The notes beneath the pieces were generated by a model, which saw nothing but the letters and a program-made list of their open reading frames with translations, did not search any database and had not been told where the DNA came from. 64,000 nt of DNA from Streptomyces fragilis (GTDB lineage Bacteria > Actinomycetota > Actinomycetes > Streptomycetales > Streptomycetaceae), in contig NZ_BEVZ01000004.1 of the NCBI RefSeq assembly GCF_003112515.1, positions 1-64,000 on the forward strand. Reading direction: 5' to 3'. Shown piece by piece: positions 1 through 11,139 of this stretch. Numbering within the stretch: the first letter of the stretch is position 1; every line of letters starts with the position of its first letter. The position numbers and the translations under genes are program-made.

Positions 1-231
1 GTGACCCTCTCGGGCTTTCCTCCGGGCGCTTCCTTCGTTCCCGACTCTATCAGACCGTTTCCGTTCCGATTTCCTCGGCGCTTTCCAGGTCCTTCGCCTT
101 TCGGCGCTTTCCCTTTCCGGCTCAACCGACTTTATCAGAAGTTCTGAGCCGGTTTTCCCGCCCTCCGGGTCCGGCACCCCCGGACGCGGTGAGCGTTGCG
201 GGTGCCCCCTGGGCGGAGCCGTAAACGTACT
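1..231 (-). promoter_or_regulatory. Probable rRNA operon leader/promoter region (16S beyond left edge)
   Basis: Read on the minus strand, this non-coding stretch has the purine-rich look and phrases of the Streptomyces pre-16S leader, such as GGAAAGCGCCGAGGAAATCGG and CCCGGAGGAAAGCCCGAGAG. The motif TCTGATARAGTCGG occurs twice, at 126-139 and 41-54, and may hold -10-like elements or processing signals. Inverted repeats lie at 117-124/145-152 and 173-179/200-206. I infer that a rrn operon is transcribed leftward out of the window. The match is from memory of such leaders, not from an alignment. Confidence 0.7.
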
Positions 232-271
232 GGAGGGGAGCGCCCGTATGCAAATCGAGGCGCTCCCCTCC
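232..271 (-). terminator. Hairpin terminator after rnj
   Basis: A perfect 13-bp stem (232-244 with 259-271) encloses a 14-nt loop, about 34 nt beyond the rnj stop. There is no long U-tract, which is usual for Streptomyces. It separates rnj from the rRNA leader. Confidence 0.75.
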
Positions 272-304
272 TGGTTCACGCGTGGATCACGCGCTGACCA
301 GGGC

Positions 305-1990
305 TCAGACGTCGACCACGACCGGCAGGATCATCGGCCGGCGGCGGTAGGTGTCGGACACCCACTTGCCCAGGGTCCGGCGGATGAGCTGCTGCATCTG
401 GTGCGGCTCCACCACGCCCTCCTGGGCCTGGCGCTCGAGCACCTCGACCAGCTTCGGCAGGACGTCACCGAAGGCCTTGTCCTCGATGCCGGAGCCGCGG
501 GCCTGGATGTGCGGGCCCGCGCTGATCTTGCCGGTGGAGGAGTCCACCACCACGAAGACCGAGATGATGCCCTCGTCACCGAGGATCTTGCGGTCCTTGA
601 GCGCGGGCTCGCCCACCCCGCCGACGGAGAGGCCGTCGACGTAGACGTAGCCGGCCTGCACCTTGCCGGTGATCCTGGCCTTGCCGTCGACCAGGTCGAC
701 GACCACGCCGTCCTCGGCGATCACGATGCGGTCGTGCGGGACGCCGGTGAGGGCGCCCAGCTCGGCGTTGGCGCGCAGGTGGCGCCACTCGCCGTGCACC
801 GGCATCAGGTTCCGCGGGCGGCAGATGTTGTAGAAGTACAGCAGCTCGCCGGCCGAGGCGTGGCCCGAGACGTGGACCTTGGCGTTGCCCTTGTGGACGA
901 CGTTGGCGCCCCAGCGGGTCAGGCCGTTGATCACCCGGTAGACCGAGTTCTCGTTGCCCGGGATCAGCGACGACGCCAGGATCACCGTGTCGCCGGGGAC
1001 GATCCGGATCTGGTGGTCCCGATTGGCCATGCGGGACAGCGCGGCCATCGGCTCACCCTGCGAACCCGTGCAGACCAGCACCACCTCGTGGTCCGGCAGG
1101 TCGTCCAGCGTCCTCACGTCGACGACCAGGCCCGGCGGCACCCGCAGGTAGCCGAGGTCCCGGGCGATGCCCATGTTGCGGACCATCGAGCGGCCCACGA
1201 AGGCGACTCTGCGGCCGTACTCGTGGGCGGCGTCGAGGATCTGCTGGACGCGGTGGATGTGGCTGGCGAAGCTCGCCACGATCACGCGCTTGCGCGCGCC
1301 GGCGAAGACCGACCGCAGCACGTTGGAGATGTCGCGCTCCGGCGGCACGAAGCCGGGGACCTCGGCGTTCGTCGAGTCGCTGAGCAGGAGGTCGATGCCC
1401 TCCTCGCTCAGCCGCGCGAAGGCGTGCAGGTCGGTGAGGCGGCCGTCCAGCGGGAGCTGGTCCATCTTGAAGTCGCCGGTGTGGACGACCATGCCCGCAG
1501 GGGTGCGGATGGCCACCGCGAGGGCGTCCGGGATGGAGTGGTTGACCGCGACGAACTCGCAGTCGAAGGGGCCGAGGCGCTCCCGGTTGCCCTCCGCGAC
1601 CTCCAGGGAGTACGGACGGATCCGGTGCTCCTGGAGCTTGGCCTCGATCAGCGCGAGGGTCAGCTTCGAGCCGACCAGCGGGATGTCCGGCCGCTCGCGC
1701 AGCAGGTAGGGAACGGCGCCGATGTGGTCCTCGTGCCCGTGGGTCAGGACGATGGCCTCGATGTCGTTGAGGCGGTCCCGGATGGACGAGAAGTCCGGCA
1801 GGATCAGGTCGATGCCGGGCTGCTCCTCCTCGGGGAACAGCACGCCGCAGTCGACGATCAGCAGACGGCCGTCGAACTCGAAGACGGTCATGTTGCGACC
1901 GATCTCGCCGAGACCGCCGAGCGGGGTGACCCGCAGTCCGCCCTTGGGGAGCTTGGGCGGCGGGCCGAGTTCAGGGTGCGGATGACTCAA
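305..1990 (-). CDS. rnj: Ribonuclease J
   Basis: RNase J is a metallo-beta-lactamase/beta-CASP ribonuclease with 5'-exonuclease and endonuclease activity, acting in the cytoplasm in mRNA decay and rRNA maturation. The 561-residue product has the usual family length. The zinc motif HGHEDHIGA lies near residue 84, and GLGEIGRN and the later HVSGHA motif are present. I take TTG at 1990 as the start because GAGGAGAG sits four bases upstream. It lies downstream of dapA in the same direction, separated by a strong hairpin at 2011-2036. The run rnj, dapA, thyX, dapB, pnp is the usual actinobacterial order, as in mycobacteria. Confidence 0.96.
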   Translation of the reverse strand: MSHPHPELGPPPKLPKGGLRVTPLGGLGEIGRNMTVFEFDGRLLIVDCGVLFPEEEQPGIDLILPDFSSIRDRLNDIEAIVLTHGHEDHIGAVPYLLRERPDIPLVGSKLTLALIEAKLQEHRIRPYSLEVAEGNRERLGPFDCEFVAVNHSIPDALAVAIRTPAGMVVHTGDFKMDQLPLDGRLTDLHAFARLSEEGIDLLLSDSTNAEVPGFVPPERDISNVLRSVFAGARKRVIVASFASHIHRVQQILDAAHEYGRRVAFVGRSMVRNMGIARDLGYLRVPPGLVVDVRTLDDLPDHEVVLVCTGSQGEPMAALSRMANRDHQIRIVPGDTVILASSLIPGNENSVYRVINGLTRWGANVVHKGNAKVHVSGHASAGELLYFYNICRPRNLMPVHGEWRHLRANAELGALTGVPHDRIVIAEDGVVVDLVDGKARITGKVQAGYVYVDGLSVGGVGEPALKDRKILGDEGIISVFVVVDSSTGKISAGPHIQARGSGIEDKAFGDVLPKLVEVLERQAQEGVVEPHQMQQLIRRTLGKWVSDTYRRRPMILPVVVDV

Positions 1991-2010
1991 AAGACTCTCC
2001 TCACCACGTA

Positions 2011-2036
2011 CGCCACGTGCCCGGGGGCACGTGGCG
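2011..2036 (-). other. Strong hairpin between dapA and rnj
   Basis: A perfect inverted repeat, CGCCACGTGCC paired with GGCACGTGGCG around a CGGG loop, lies 84 nt after the dapA stop and 21 nt before the rnj start codon. It could terminate dapA transcripts, or act in the rnj 5' leader as a processing or self-regulation site. The sequence alone does not decide. Confidence 0.6.
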
Positions 2037-2119
2037 CGCGTGACGTTCGTGCGTAAGCAGTTGTCGTGTGAAGGTGCAGGCGCGAGTCGCCCTGCGTATT
2101 CAGTTGTGAAGTCCGGTGT

Positions 2120-3019
2120 TCACAGCTGTACCCCGCCCTCGGCGAGATCGATCTTGAGCTGCTCGAGCTCCTCGGGGCTCAGCTCCACGAGCGGTGCGCG
2201 CAGCGGGCCGGCGGGCAGTCCTCGCAGGGCCAGGGCGGCCTTCGTGGTCATCGCGCCCTGGGTGCGGAAGACGCCCCGGATGACGGGGAGCAGCTTGTGG
2301 TGGATCTCCGCGGCCTTGTGCACGTCGCCGCCGAGGTGCGCCTCGAGCATGGCGCGCAGCTCCGGGGCGACCAGGTGGCCGACGACCGAGACGAAGCCGA
2401 CCGCGCCGATCGACAGCAGCGGCAGGTTCAGGATGTCGTCGCCGGAGTACCAGGCCAGACCGGAGCGGGACAGTGCCCAGCTCGCGGCGCCCAGGTCGCC
2501 CTTGGCGTCCTTGTTGGCGACGATCCGCGGGTGCTCCGCGAGGCGGACCAGCGTCTCCGTGGCGATCGGGACGCCGCTGCGGCCCGGGATGTCGTAGAGC
2601 ATCACCGGCAGGCCGGTGGAGTCGGCGATCGCCGTGAAGTGCTGGTACAGGCCCTCCTGCGGAGGCTTGTTGTAGTACGGGGTCACGGTGAGCAGGCCGT
2701 GCGCGCCGAGCTCCTCGGCCGTGCGGGCCAGCTCGATGCTGTGGCGGGTGTCGTTCGTGCCGACGCCGGCCACGACGTGTGCGCGGTCGCCGACCGCCTC
2801 CAGGACGGCCCTCAGGAGGGCCGCTTTCTCCGCGTTGCTGGTGGTGGGCGACTCACCGGTGGTGCCGTTGACGATGAGACCGTCGTTGCCGGCGTCCACG
2901 AGATGGGTGGCAAGCCGCTGGGCGCCGTCGAGGTCGAGCGCGCCGTCCGCCGTGAACGGAGTCACCATGGCGGTAAGGACCCTCCCGAAGGGGGTCTGCG
3001 GAGTGGAGGTCGGTGCCAT
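2120..3019 (-). CDS. dapA: 4-hydroxy-tetrahydrodipicolinate synthase
   Basis: DapA condenses pyruvate with aspartate semialdehyde, the first committed step of diaminopimelate and lysine synthesis. The 299-residue product matches the family length. It carries GTTGESPTT, the catalytic tyrosine region TPYYNKPPQEG, and the Schiff-base lysine in VANKDAKGD. I chose ATG at 3019 (MAPTSTPQ) over an upstream in-frame ATG because the extra 32 residues do not look like DapA. No Shine-Dalgarno is visible; a TAGCGT hexamer about 10 nt upstream would fit a leaderless transcript. DapB is encoded nearby at 5347-6099. Confidence 0.96.
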   Translation of the reverse strand: MAPTSTPQTPFGRVLTAMVTPFTADGALDLDGAQRLATHLVDAGNDGLIVNGTTGESPTTSNAEKAALLRAVLEAVGDRAHVVAGVGTNDTRHSIELARTAEELGAHGLLTVTPYYNKPPQEGLYQHFTAIADSTGLPVMLYDIPGRSGVPIATETLVRLAEHPRIVANKDAKGDLGAASWALSRSGLAWYSGDDILNLPLLSIGAVGFVSVVGHLVAPELRAMLEAHLGGDVHKAAEIHHKLLPVIRGVFRTQGAMTTKAALALRGLPAGPLRAPLVELSPEELEQLKIDLAEGGVQL

Positions 3020-3247
3020 GGCTAACACGCTACTCGCTGCACCGGGCCTGGTGCGCCGTCGGGGCCGGACATTGTGGACGAACGGGATCCCGGCACTGCC
3101 TGCTCGGGGGTTCAAGCAGTGCCGGGTCCGTATCGTCAGGCTAGATGAACTTCTCGAAATGCCGCAATCCGGACACTTCGAGCGGGGGGTGGGTTCCCCT
3201 TCACGGGAAGGCCGGAGCGACGGCCGTCACGCTGCCCGCCGGGCACG

Positions 3248-3988
3248 TCAGGGGGCGACCCGGCCGTTGGCGTTGAAGGCCTCGTAGGTGAGCGGCATGA
3301 GCTTGGCCCATGACTGCTCCATCTGCTCCGCGACCATCTCGATCTCCCGCTGCGGGAACGACGGCACCCGGGCCAGCTCGTGCTTGGTGCGCAGGCCGAG
3401 GAAGTGCATCAGGGACCGGGCGTTGCAGGTGGCGTACATCGAGGAGAAGAGGCCGACGGGCAGGACGGCGCGGGCGACCTCGCGGGCGACGCCGGCGGCC
3501 AGCATCTCCTGGTAGGCGCGGTAGGCCTCCTGGTAGGCCTCCGTCATCGTGCGGGTGACCGTCTCCTGCTGTTCGGCGGTGCCCTCGACGAACTCGTACT
3601 TGCCGGGCCTGCCCTGCTGGACCAGCTTGCGGTCGGCGCCGGGGACGTAGAAGACGGGCTCGAGCTGCCGGTAACGGCCGCTCTCCTCGTTGTAGCTCCA
3701 CCCGACCCTGTGGCGCATGAACTCACGCATGACGAAGATCGGCGCGCTGACGAAGAAGGTCATCGAGTTGTGTTCGAAGGGGCTGCCGTGCCGGTCCCGC
3801 ATGAGGTAGTTGATCAGACCCCTGGAACGCCCGGGCTCCTTCTCCAGCTCCTCCAGGGACTGCTCCCCCAGGGTGGACACCCGGGCGGCGAACAGCACGT
3901 CGGCGTCCGAGGCGGTGTGCTTGACCAGTTCGACGGTGACGTCGCTGCGGAAACTCGCTGTGAGGTCGTCTGCGGGGGTGTCGGTCAC
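3248..3988 (-). CDS. thyX: FAD-dependent thymidylate synthase ThyX
   Basis: ThyX makes dTMP from dUMP with methylene-tetrahydrofolate and FAD/NADPH. The 246-residue product starts at GTG 3988 behind GAAGGAAC; longer upstream reading is not ThyX-like. The signature begins at RHR (residues 92-94) and continues WSYNEESGRY. Eight residues separate RHR from the conserved serine (Ser103), against seven in the textbook RHRx7S motif. The family is common in actinobacteria and sits here in the usual dapA-thyX-dapB neighbourhood. Confidence 0.95.
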   Translation of the reverse strand: MTDTPADDLTASFRSDVTVELVKHTASDADVLFAARVSTLGEQSLEELEKEPGRSRGLINYLMRDRHGSPFEHNSMTFFVSAPIFVMREFMRHRVGWSYNEESGRYRQLEPVFYVPGADRKLVQQGRPGKYEFVEGTAEQQETVTRTMTEAYQEAYRAYQEMLAAGVAREVARAVLPVGLFSSMYATCNARSLMHFLGLRTKHELARVPSFPQREIEMVAEQMEQSWAKLMPLTYEAFNANGRVAP

Positions 3989-4227
3989 GGTGGGGAGTTC
4001 CTTCGGGAGGCGGTGTCGGCGGTGGGTTCGGCCCGGGTGGGCGGCCTTCGGCAGGCAGTCGCACACTCTACGACGACGGCATGCGCCGTTTGGACCCCGT
4101 CCGCGGCTTTCGGCTGCCGCCCGTGGCGGCGTTCGGGCCGCCCCTGGGTGGTGGGCCCGGACGTGGCTCGGTAGCCTCACCGGACATCGTTCGTGTGTAT
4201 GGATCGTGGATCGAGTGAGGACCCGCC

Positions 4228-4806
4228 GTGCCCCTGCCCTTTCTGACGGCCGACCGCGCGTTCGAGGAGCAGGCGGACGACGTCGTCCTCCCGTTCCACG
4301 ACCGGCAGCGGTGGCGGCGGCCCTACCGGCCGGGGCCCTACCGGGTCGGGCTGGCCGCGCTGGCACTGCTGCTCGCCTCGTTCGTGCTGGTGGCAGCGGT
4401 GATCATCGCCGCGACGACCTCGGTGACGACGGCCTGGGTGTGGTTCGGGCTGGCGGTGCTGATGATCGTCGGGGCGCTGCGCGGGCTGCGGACCGGCGTC
4501 TGGGTGAGCTCGGCGGGGCTGCGGCACGTGTCCTTCTTCGCCACCCGCACCACTCCGTGGGCCCGTGTGGGGGCCCTGCGGGTCGTACAGCAGCCTGTGC
4601 GGTGGATGGGGATGCCGCGGACGGTCCAGGGCCAGGGACTCGTCCTGGAGGCCCGTGGCGGGCGCGGTGGCGCCGCTGCGGACGGCGCGGTGGTGCTGCT
4701 CAGCACGCACGGCGCTGACTTCCTGGGGCAGCCCGAGGTCTTCGACCGCGCGGCGGACACCGTCGAGGCGTGGGCGGACGAGTACCGGACGGTCCCGGGC
4801 CGCTGA
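4228..4806 (+). CDS. Membrane protein with PH-like domain
   Basis: A 192-residue protein of unknown function. Two hydrophobic segments (about residues 40-63 and 70-86) form a hairpin in the membrane. The following part (GVWVSSAGLRHV, TTPWARVGALRV) resembles the bacterial PH-like domains found after such hairpins. Translation probably starts at GTG 4228, preceded by GTGAGGA. It is divergent from thyX and convergent with the TPR gene, so it stands alone on its strand. No catalytic motif is seen. Confidence 0.75.
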   Translation: MPLPFLTADRAFEEQADDVVLPFHDRQRWRRPYRPGPYRVGLAALALLLASFVLVAAVIIAATTSVTTAWVWFGLAVLMIVGALRGLRTGVWVSSAGLRHVSFFATRTTPWARVGALRVVQQPVRWMGMPRTVQGQGLVLEARGGRGGAAADGAVVLLSTHGADFLGQPEVFDRAADTVEAWADEYRTVPGR

Positions 4807-4813
4807 GGACGCC

Positions 4814-4853
4814 ACGACGGCCCCGTCGCCCGGTGGGGCGGCGGGGCCGTCGT
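4814..4853. terminator. Bidirectional hairpin terminator
   Basis: A near-perfect 18-bp stem (ACGACGGCCCCG paired with CGGGGCCGTCGT, extended inward with one G-U pair) closes on a GGTG loop. It lies between two convergent genes and would serve both. Confidence 0.85.
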
Positions 4854-4877
4854 CGTATGCCGGCCGGCGCCCGGCCG

Positions 4878-5339
4878 TCAGCCGCGGGTGTCGGCGGCGG
4901 GCCGGGCGTCGTGGAGCTGGATGGCCCGCTGCATGGCCTTGCGGGCCCGGGTGGTGTCGCGGGCGTCGTGGTAGGCGACGGCGAGGCGGAACCAGGAGCG
5001 CCAGTCCTCCGGGGCGGCCTCCGTCTCGGCCTTGCGGAGGGCGAAGACGGCGTCCGCGGAGTCGCGGTCGATGCGGCCGCTGGGCGTGCGCTTCAGGTCG
5101 TCGACCGGGAGACCGCCCTCGGCCTCGAGTTCGGTGGCGAGGACGCCGGCCCTGCGGGCGAACTGGGTGTTCTTCCACAGGAACCACAGGCCGACGGCGG
5201 GCAGCACCAGCACGGCGCAGCCGAGGGTGACGGTGAGCGGGGTGCCGACCTGGACGAGCATGACGCCGCGGCTGCCGGCCAGGACGAAGTAGGCGATCAG
5301 GGCCAGGGCCGTGACGGCGTAGGTGATCTTCGCGCGCAT
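4878..5339 (-). CDS. TPR-like membrane protein
   Basis: The 153-residue product has two transmembrane segments (about residues 8-24 and 36-55) and then a soluble helical part. The C-terminal stretch WRSWFRLAVAYHDARDTT followed by RARKAMQRAIQL looks like one tetratricopeptide repeat, so a protein-interaction role is plausible. It follows dapB by 7 nt and is probably cotranscribed with it. The function is unknown. Confidence 0.75.
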   Translation of the reverse strand: MRAKITYAVTALALIAYFVLAGSRGVMLVQVGTPLTVTLGCAVLVLPAVGLWFLWKNTQFARRAGVLATELEAEGGLPVDDLKRTPSGRIDRDSADAVFALRKAETEAAPEDWRSWFRLAVAYHDARDTTRARKAMQRAIQLHDARPAADTRG

Positions 5340-5346
5340 GCCGGTG

Positions 5347-7534
<2,188 letters not shown>

Positions 7535-7538
<4 letters not shown>

Positions 7539-9754
7539 TTCTCGCTGTCGTCCTTCTCTGCCTGCTCGGAGTCCTCGCCCTCGATCACGGGGATCAGGGA
7601 GAGCTTGCCGCGGGAGTCGATCTCGGCGATCTCGACCTGGACCTTCTGGCCCACGCCGAGGACGTCCTCGACGTTCTCCACGCGCTTGCCGCCGGCCAGC
7701 TTGCGGATCTGCGAGATGTGCAGCAGACCGTCCTTGCCCGGCATCAGGGAGACGAACGCGCCGAAGGTCGTGGTCTTGACGACCGTGCCCAGGTAGCGCT
7801 CGCCGACCTCCGGCATCGTCGGGTTGGCGATGGCGTTGATCGTGGCGCGGGCGGCCTCGGCGGCCGGGCCGTCGGAGGCGCCGATGTAGATGGTGCCGTC
7901 GTCCTCGATGGTGATCTCGGCGCCGGTGTCCTCCTGGATCTGGTTGATCATCTTGCCCTTGGGGCCGATGACCTCACCGATCTTGTCCACCGGGATCTTG
8001 ACGGTGATGATCCGCGGGGCGTTCGGGGACATCTCGTCGGGCCGGTCGATGGCCTCCATCATCACGTCGAGGATGTGGAGACGCGCGTCGCGGGCCTGCT
8101 TGAGGGCCGCGGCGAGCACGGAGGCCGGGATGCCGTCCAGCTTGGTGTCGAGCTGGAGGGCGGTCACGAACTCCTTGGTGCCGGCGACCTTGAAGTCCAT
8201 GTCGCCGAAGGCGTCCTCCGCACCGAGGATGTCGGTGAGGGTGACGTAGTGGGTCTCGCCGCCGATCTCCTCGGAGATCAGGCCCATGGCGATGCCGGCG
8301 ACCGGGGCCTTGAGGGGCACACCGGCGTTCAGCAGCGACATGGTGGAGGCGCAGACGGAGCCCATGGAGGTCGAGCCGTTGGAGCCGAGGGCCTCGGAGA
8401 CCTGGCGGATCGCGTAGGGGAAGTCCTCGCGGGCCGGGAGGACCGGCACCAGGGCGCGCTCGGCGAGGGCGCCGTGGCCGATCTCGCGGCGCTTGGGGGC
8501 GCCGACGCGGCCGGTCTCGCCGACGGAGTACGGCGGGAAGATGTAGTTGTGCATGTAGCGCTTGCGGGTCACCGGGGAGAGGGTGTCCAGCTGCTGCTCC
8601 ATGCGGAGCATGTTGAGGGTGGTGATGCCCAGGATCTGGGTCTCGCCGCGCTCGAACAGGGCGGAGCCGTGGACGCGCGGGATGGCCTCGACCTCGGCGG
8701 CCAGGGTGCGGATGTCGGTGACACCGCGGCCGTCGATGCGCTTCTTCTCCTTGATCACGCGCTCGCGGACCAGCTGCTTGGTGAGCGAGCGGTACGCGGC
8801 GGAGATCTCCTTCTCGCGGCCCTCGAACTCCGGGAGGAGCTTCTCGGCGGCGAGCGCCTTGATGCGGTCGAGCTCGCCCTCGCGCTCCTGCTTGCCGGCG
8901 ATGGTGAGCGCCTGCGAGAGCTCGGGGCGGACGGCGGCGGACAGGGCCGCGAACACGTCGTCCTGGTAGTCCAGGAAGATCGGGAACTCGCCGGTCGGCT
9001 TGGCGGCCTTGGCGGCGAGGTCGGCCTGGGCCTTGCAGAGCACCTTGATGAAGGGCTTCGCGGCCTCGAGACCGGAGGCGACGATCTCCTCGGTGGGGGC
9101 GTCGGCGCCGCCCTCGACGAGCTTGACGGTCTTCTCGGTGGCCTCGGCCTCGACCATCATGATCGCGACGTCGCCGTCCTCGAGGACGCGGCCGGCGACC
9201 ACCATGTCGAAGACGGCGTCCTCGAGCTCGGTGTGCGTCGGGAACGCGACCCACTGGCCGCGGATCAGCGCGACGCGGACGCCGCCGATCGGGCCGGAGA
9301 AGGGCAGGCCGGCCAGCTGCGTGGACGCGGACGCGGCGTTGATCGCCACGACGTCGTACAGGTGGTCGGGGTTGAGCGCCATGACCGTGGCGACGACCTG
9401 GATCTCGTTGCGCAGGCCCTTCTTGAAGGACGGGCGCAGCGGGCGGTCGATGAGGCGGCAGGTGAGGATCGCGTCCTCGGAGGGGCGGCCCTCGCGGCGG
9501 AAGAACGAGCCGGGGATCTTGCCGGCGGCGTACATCCGCTCCTCGACGTCCACCGTCAGGGGGAAGAAGTCGAGCTGGTCCTTGGGGTTCTTCGAGGCGG
9601 TGGTCGCCGACATCACCATGGTGTCGTCGTCCAGGTAGGCCACGGCGGAGCCGCCGGCCTGCCGGGCCAGGCGGCCCGTCTCGAAGCGGATGGTGCGGGT
9701 GCCGAAGGCGCCGTTGTCGATGACGGCCTCGGCGTAGTGGGTCTCGTTCTCCAC
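7535..9754 (-). CDS. pnp: Polynucleotide phosphorylase
   Basis: PNPase is the phosphorolytic 3'-to-5' exoribonuclease and RNA polymerase; in Streptomyces it was first described as guanosine pentaphosphate synthetase I. The 739 residues hold two RNase PH cores, an alpha-helical linker, a KH domain ([17 protein letters not shown]) and an S1 domain ([20 protein letters not shown]), then an acidic tail. The second core has the phosphate-binding region [11 protein letters not shown]. The start is GTG 9754 with GAGGAGAAG upstream. It lies downstream of rpsO across a 375-nt spacer with palindromes, matching the rpsO-pnp operon regulated by RNA processing in many bacteria. Confidence 0.98.
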
Positions 9755-10129
9755 CAGTGTTCTTCTCCTCGTCTTTCGTCCCGGCTGCCCGTGTGGCAGG
9801 GGGACGTCGGCGGAGAAGCGCTCCGTGCCTTGCGGGCCGGTCTTCGATCGAAGCTCCCGGGTCTGTCTCCCCGGGGGCCACTACCGAGGACCGGCGGCGG
9901 CGAGGTGCGCTTCCCCTCGTTCGGGTGAACCGCTCGCGCGAGCGGTCCGGTCGTGCGGCCGGTGATACGTGGTACCCCGTGGGGGCCCGGTGCTCACCGG
10001 TGATCATGCTGTGGCGTGCGTCATGCGTCGTGCTACCACACTACAAAGTGTGGGTGACACCTCGCACGTTTCCGTACATACGGCAAAGGGAGCGATCCCC
10101 TACCCGGGAACCGCTCCCCTCACGGCGTC
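9755..10129 (-). promoter_or_regulatory. rpsO-pnp intergenic region with palindromes
   Basis: This is a 375-nt non-coding spacer. It holds an 18-nt perfect palindrome at 9929-9946 (ACCGCTCGCGCGAGCGGT), a 7-bp hairpin with ACAA loop at 10036-10053, a small inverted repeat at 10072-10083, and the rpsO terminator hairpin. In Streptomyces the rpsO-pnp intergenic hairpin is a known RNase III processing site and pnp also has its own promoter. Which hairpin plays that part here is inference. Confidence 0.65.
10085..10118 (-). terminator. rpsO terminator/attenuator hairpin
   Basis: A 13-bp stem with two G-U pairs (GGGAGCGGTTCCC with GGGGATCGCTCCC) and a short loop is followed on the minus strand by TTT. 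It lies 12 nt beyond the rpsO stop. It probably terminates part of the transcription and allows some read-through into pnp. Confidence 0.75.
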
Positions 10130-10420
10130 TTACTTGGCGCCGCCGGCCGCACCACGACGGATGCCGAGGCGGTCGACCAGGGCACGGAAGCGCTGGATGT
10201 CCTTCTTGGCCAGGTACTGCAGCAGACGGCGACGCTGACCGACCAGGATGAGCAGACCACGACGGGAGTGGTGGTCGTGCTTGTGGCTCTTCAGGTGCTC
10301 CGTCAGGTCGGAGATGCGGCGGGTCAGGAGCGCGACCTGGACCTCGGGGGAGCCGGTGTCACCTTCCTTGGTGCCGAACTCGGTGATGATCTGCTTCTTC
10401 GTAGCGGCGTCGAGCGACAC
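10130..10420 (-). CDS. rpsO: Ribosomal protein S15
   Basis: S15 is a primary 16S rRNA-binding protein of the small subunit. The product from GTG 10420 is 96 residues ([16 protein letters not shown]...), near the usual 89-96. It has the conserved [17 protein letters not shown] and [13 protein letters not shown] segments that contact rRNA. A longer in-frame upstream reading lacks S15 similarity. In many bacteria S15 represses its own mRNA. Here rpsO is the last core gene before the type VII secretion block. Confidence 0.98.
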   Translation of the reverse strand: MSLDAATKKQIITEFGTKEGDTGSPEVQVALLTRRISDLTEHLKSHKHDHHSRRGLLILVGQRRRLLQYLAKKDIQRFRALVDRLGIRRGAAGGAK

Positions 10421-10702
10421 GCGTACTCCTTGGTGATGTCCTGATGGCCACCGAGTGCCCCCGGTCTGTGTCTCGGGGGAGCTTCCGTTACTCGGGAGGC
10501 GGGGATCCGCTGGGCGCGTCCTCCAGACCGCCGTCGGGCAGGTCCGGTGGTGCGTACACAAACGGCCGTCGCCCAGAGTACCAGGCCGGAAGGTGGGCCC
10601 TGGGCCCGGGTCGCGCAAGCCGTCCGGGGGCCGCGGGGCGCGCACTAGGGTACGTCGCGGATCGATGCGGCCCGGTCAGGGCCCGTTCGGAAGGGGCTTC
10701 GC

Positions 10703-10987
10703 ATGGCGGAGACAGCGGAGACGGCGGAAGACGTGAAGGCCCGCAAGGAGCGGGAGCGGGACGAGTTGTACGCGCTCGACATCTCCGGCGTGGAGTGGCG
10801 GAGCGCGCCGGGGACGGAGCAGGACGAGGAGCGGGTGGAGATCGCGCACCTGCCGGGCGGCGCGGTGGCGATGCGGTCGTCGCTGGACCCGGGGACGGTG
10901 CTGCGGTACACGGAGGCGGAGTGGCGGGCCTTCGTGCTGGGCGCGCGGGACGGGGAGTTCGACCTCGAGCCCGCCGCCGAGGGCTGA
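10703..10987 (+). CDS. DUF397-type small protein
   Basis: A 94-residue protein beginning with a charged helix. The middle matches the pattern of DUF397 proteins: a tryptophan near the front (VEWRSA), a VEIA strand, a strand with an arginine and serine (AVAMRSSLDPG), then LRYTEAEWRAFVLGARDGEF. DUF397 genes often accompany helix-turn-helix regulators in Streptomyces, but none is adjacent here. A TAGGGT hexamer near 10646 could be its -10 box. Confidence 0.75.
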   Translation: MAETAETAEDVKARKERERDELYALDISGVEWRSAPGTEQDEERVEIAHLPGGAVAMRSSLDPGTVLRYTEAEWRAFVLGARDGEFDLEPAAEG

Positions 10988-11063
10988 GCGGGACGCCGGC
11001 CCGGCGGGAAGGCCGGGCCGCGGCACACCCGCCGGCCGGGCGGGAACGCGTGGGCGGCGGGAG

Positions 11064-11103
11064 CGCCGAGGGCGGGTGCGGTGGTCCGCACCCGCCCTCG
11101 GCG
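11064..11103. terminator. Bidirectional hairpin terminator before eccD end
   Basis: A perfect 17-bp stem (11064-11080 with 11087-11103) and a 6-nt loop lie between the convergent DUF397 and eccD genes. It is one of the strongest hairpins in the window. Confidence 0.88.
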
Positions 11104-11139
11104 TGTGGCTCCCGGCCTGCCGCCGGGCAGGCCGGCGGG

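Noticed and set aside
1..230. A protein gene at the left edge
   Set aside because: Neither strand gives a convincing protein. The purine-rich minus strand matches an rRNA leader better.
248..2056. 602-codon plus-strand frame opposite rnj
   Set aside because: Antisense shadow; the minus strand encodes clear RNase J motifs.
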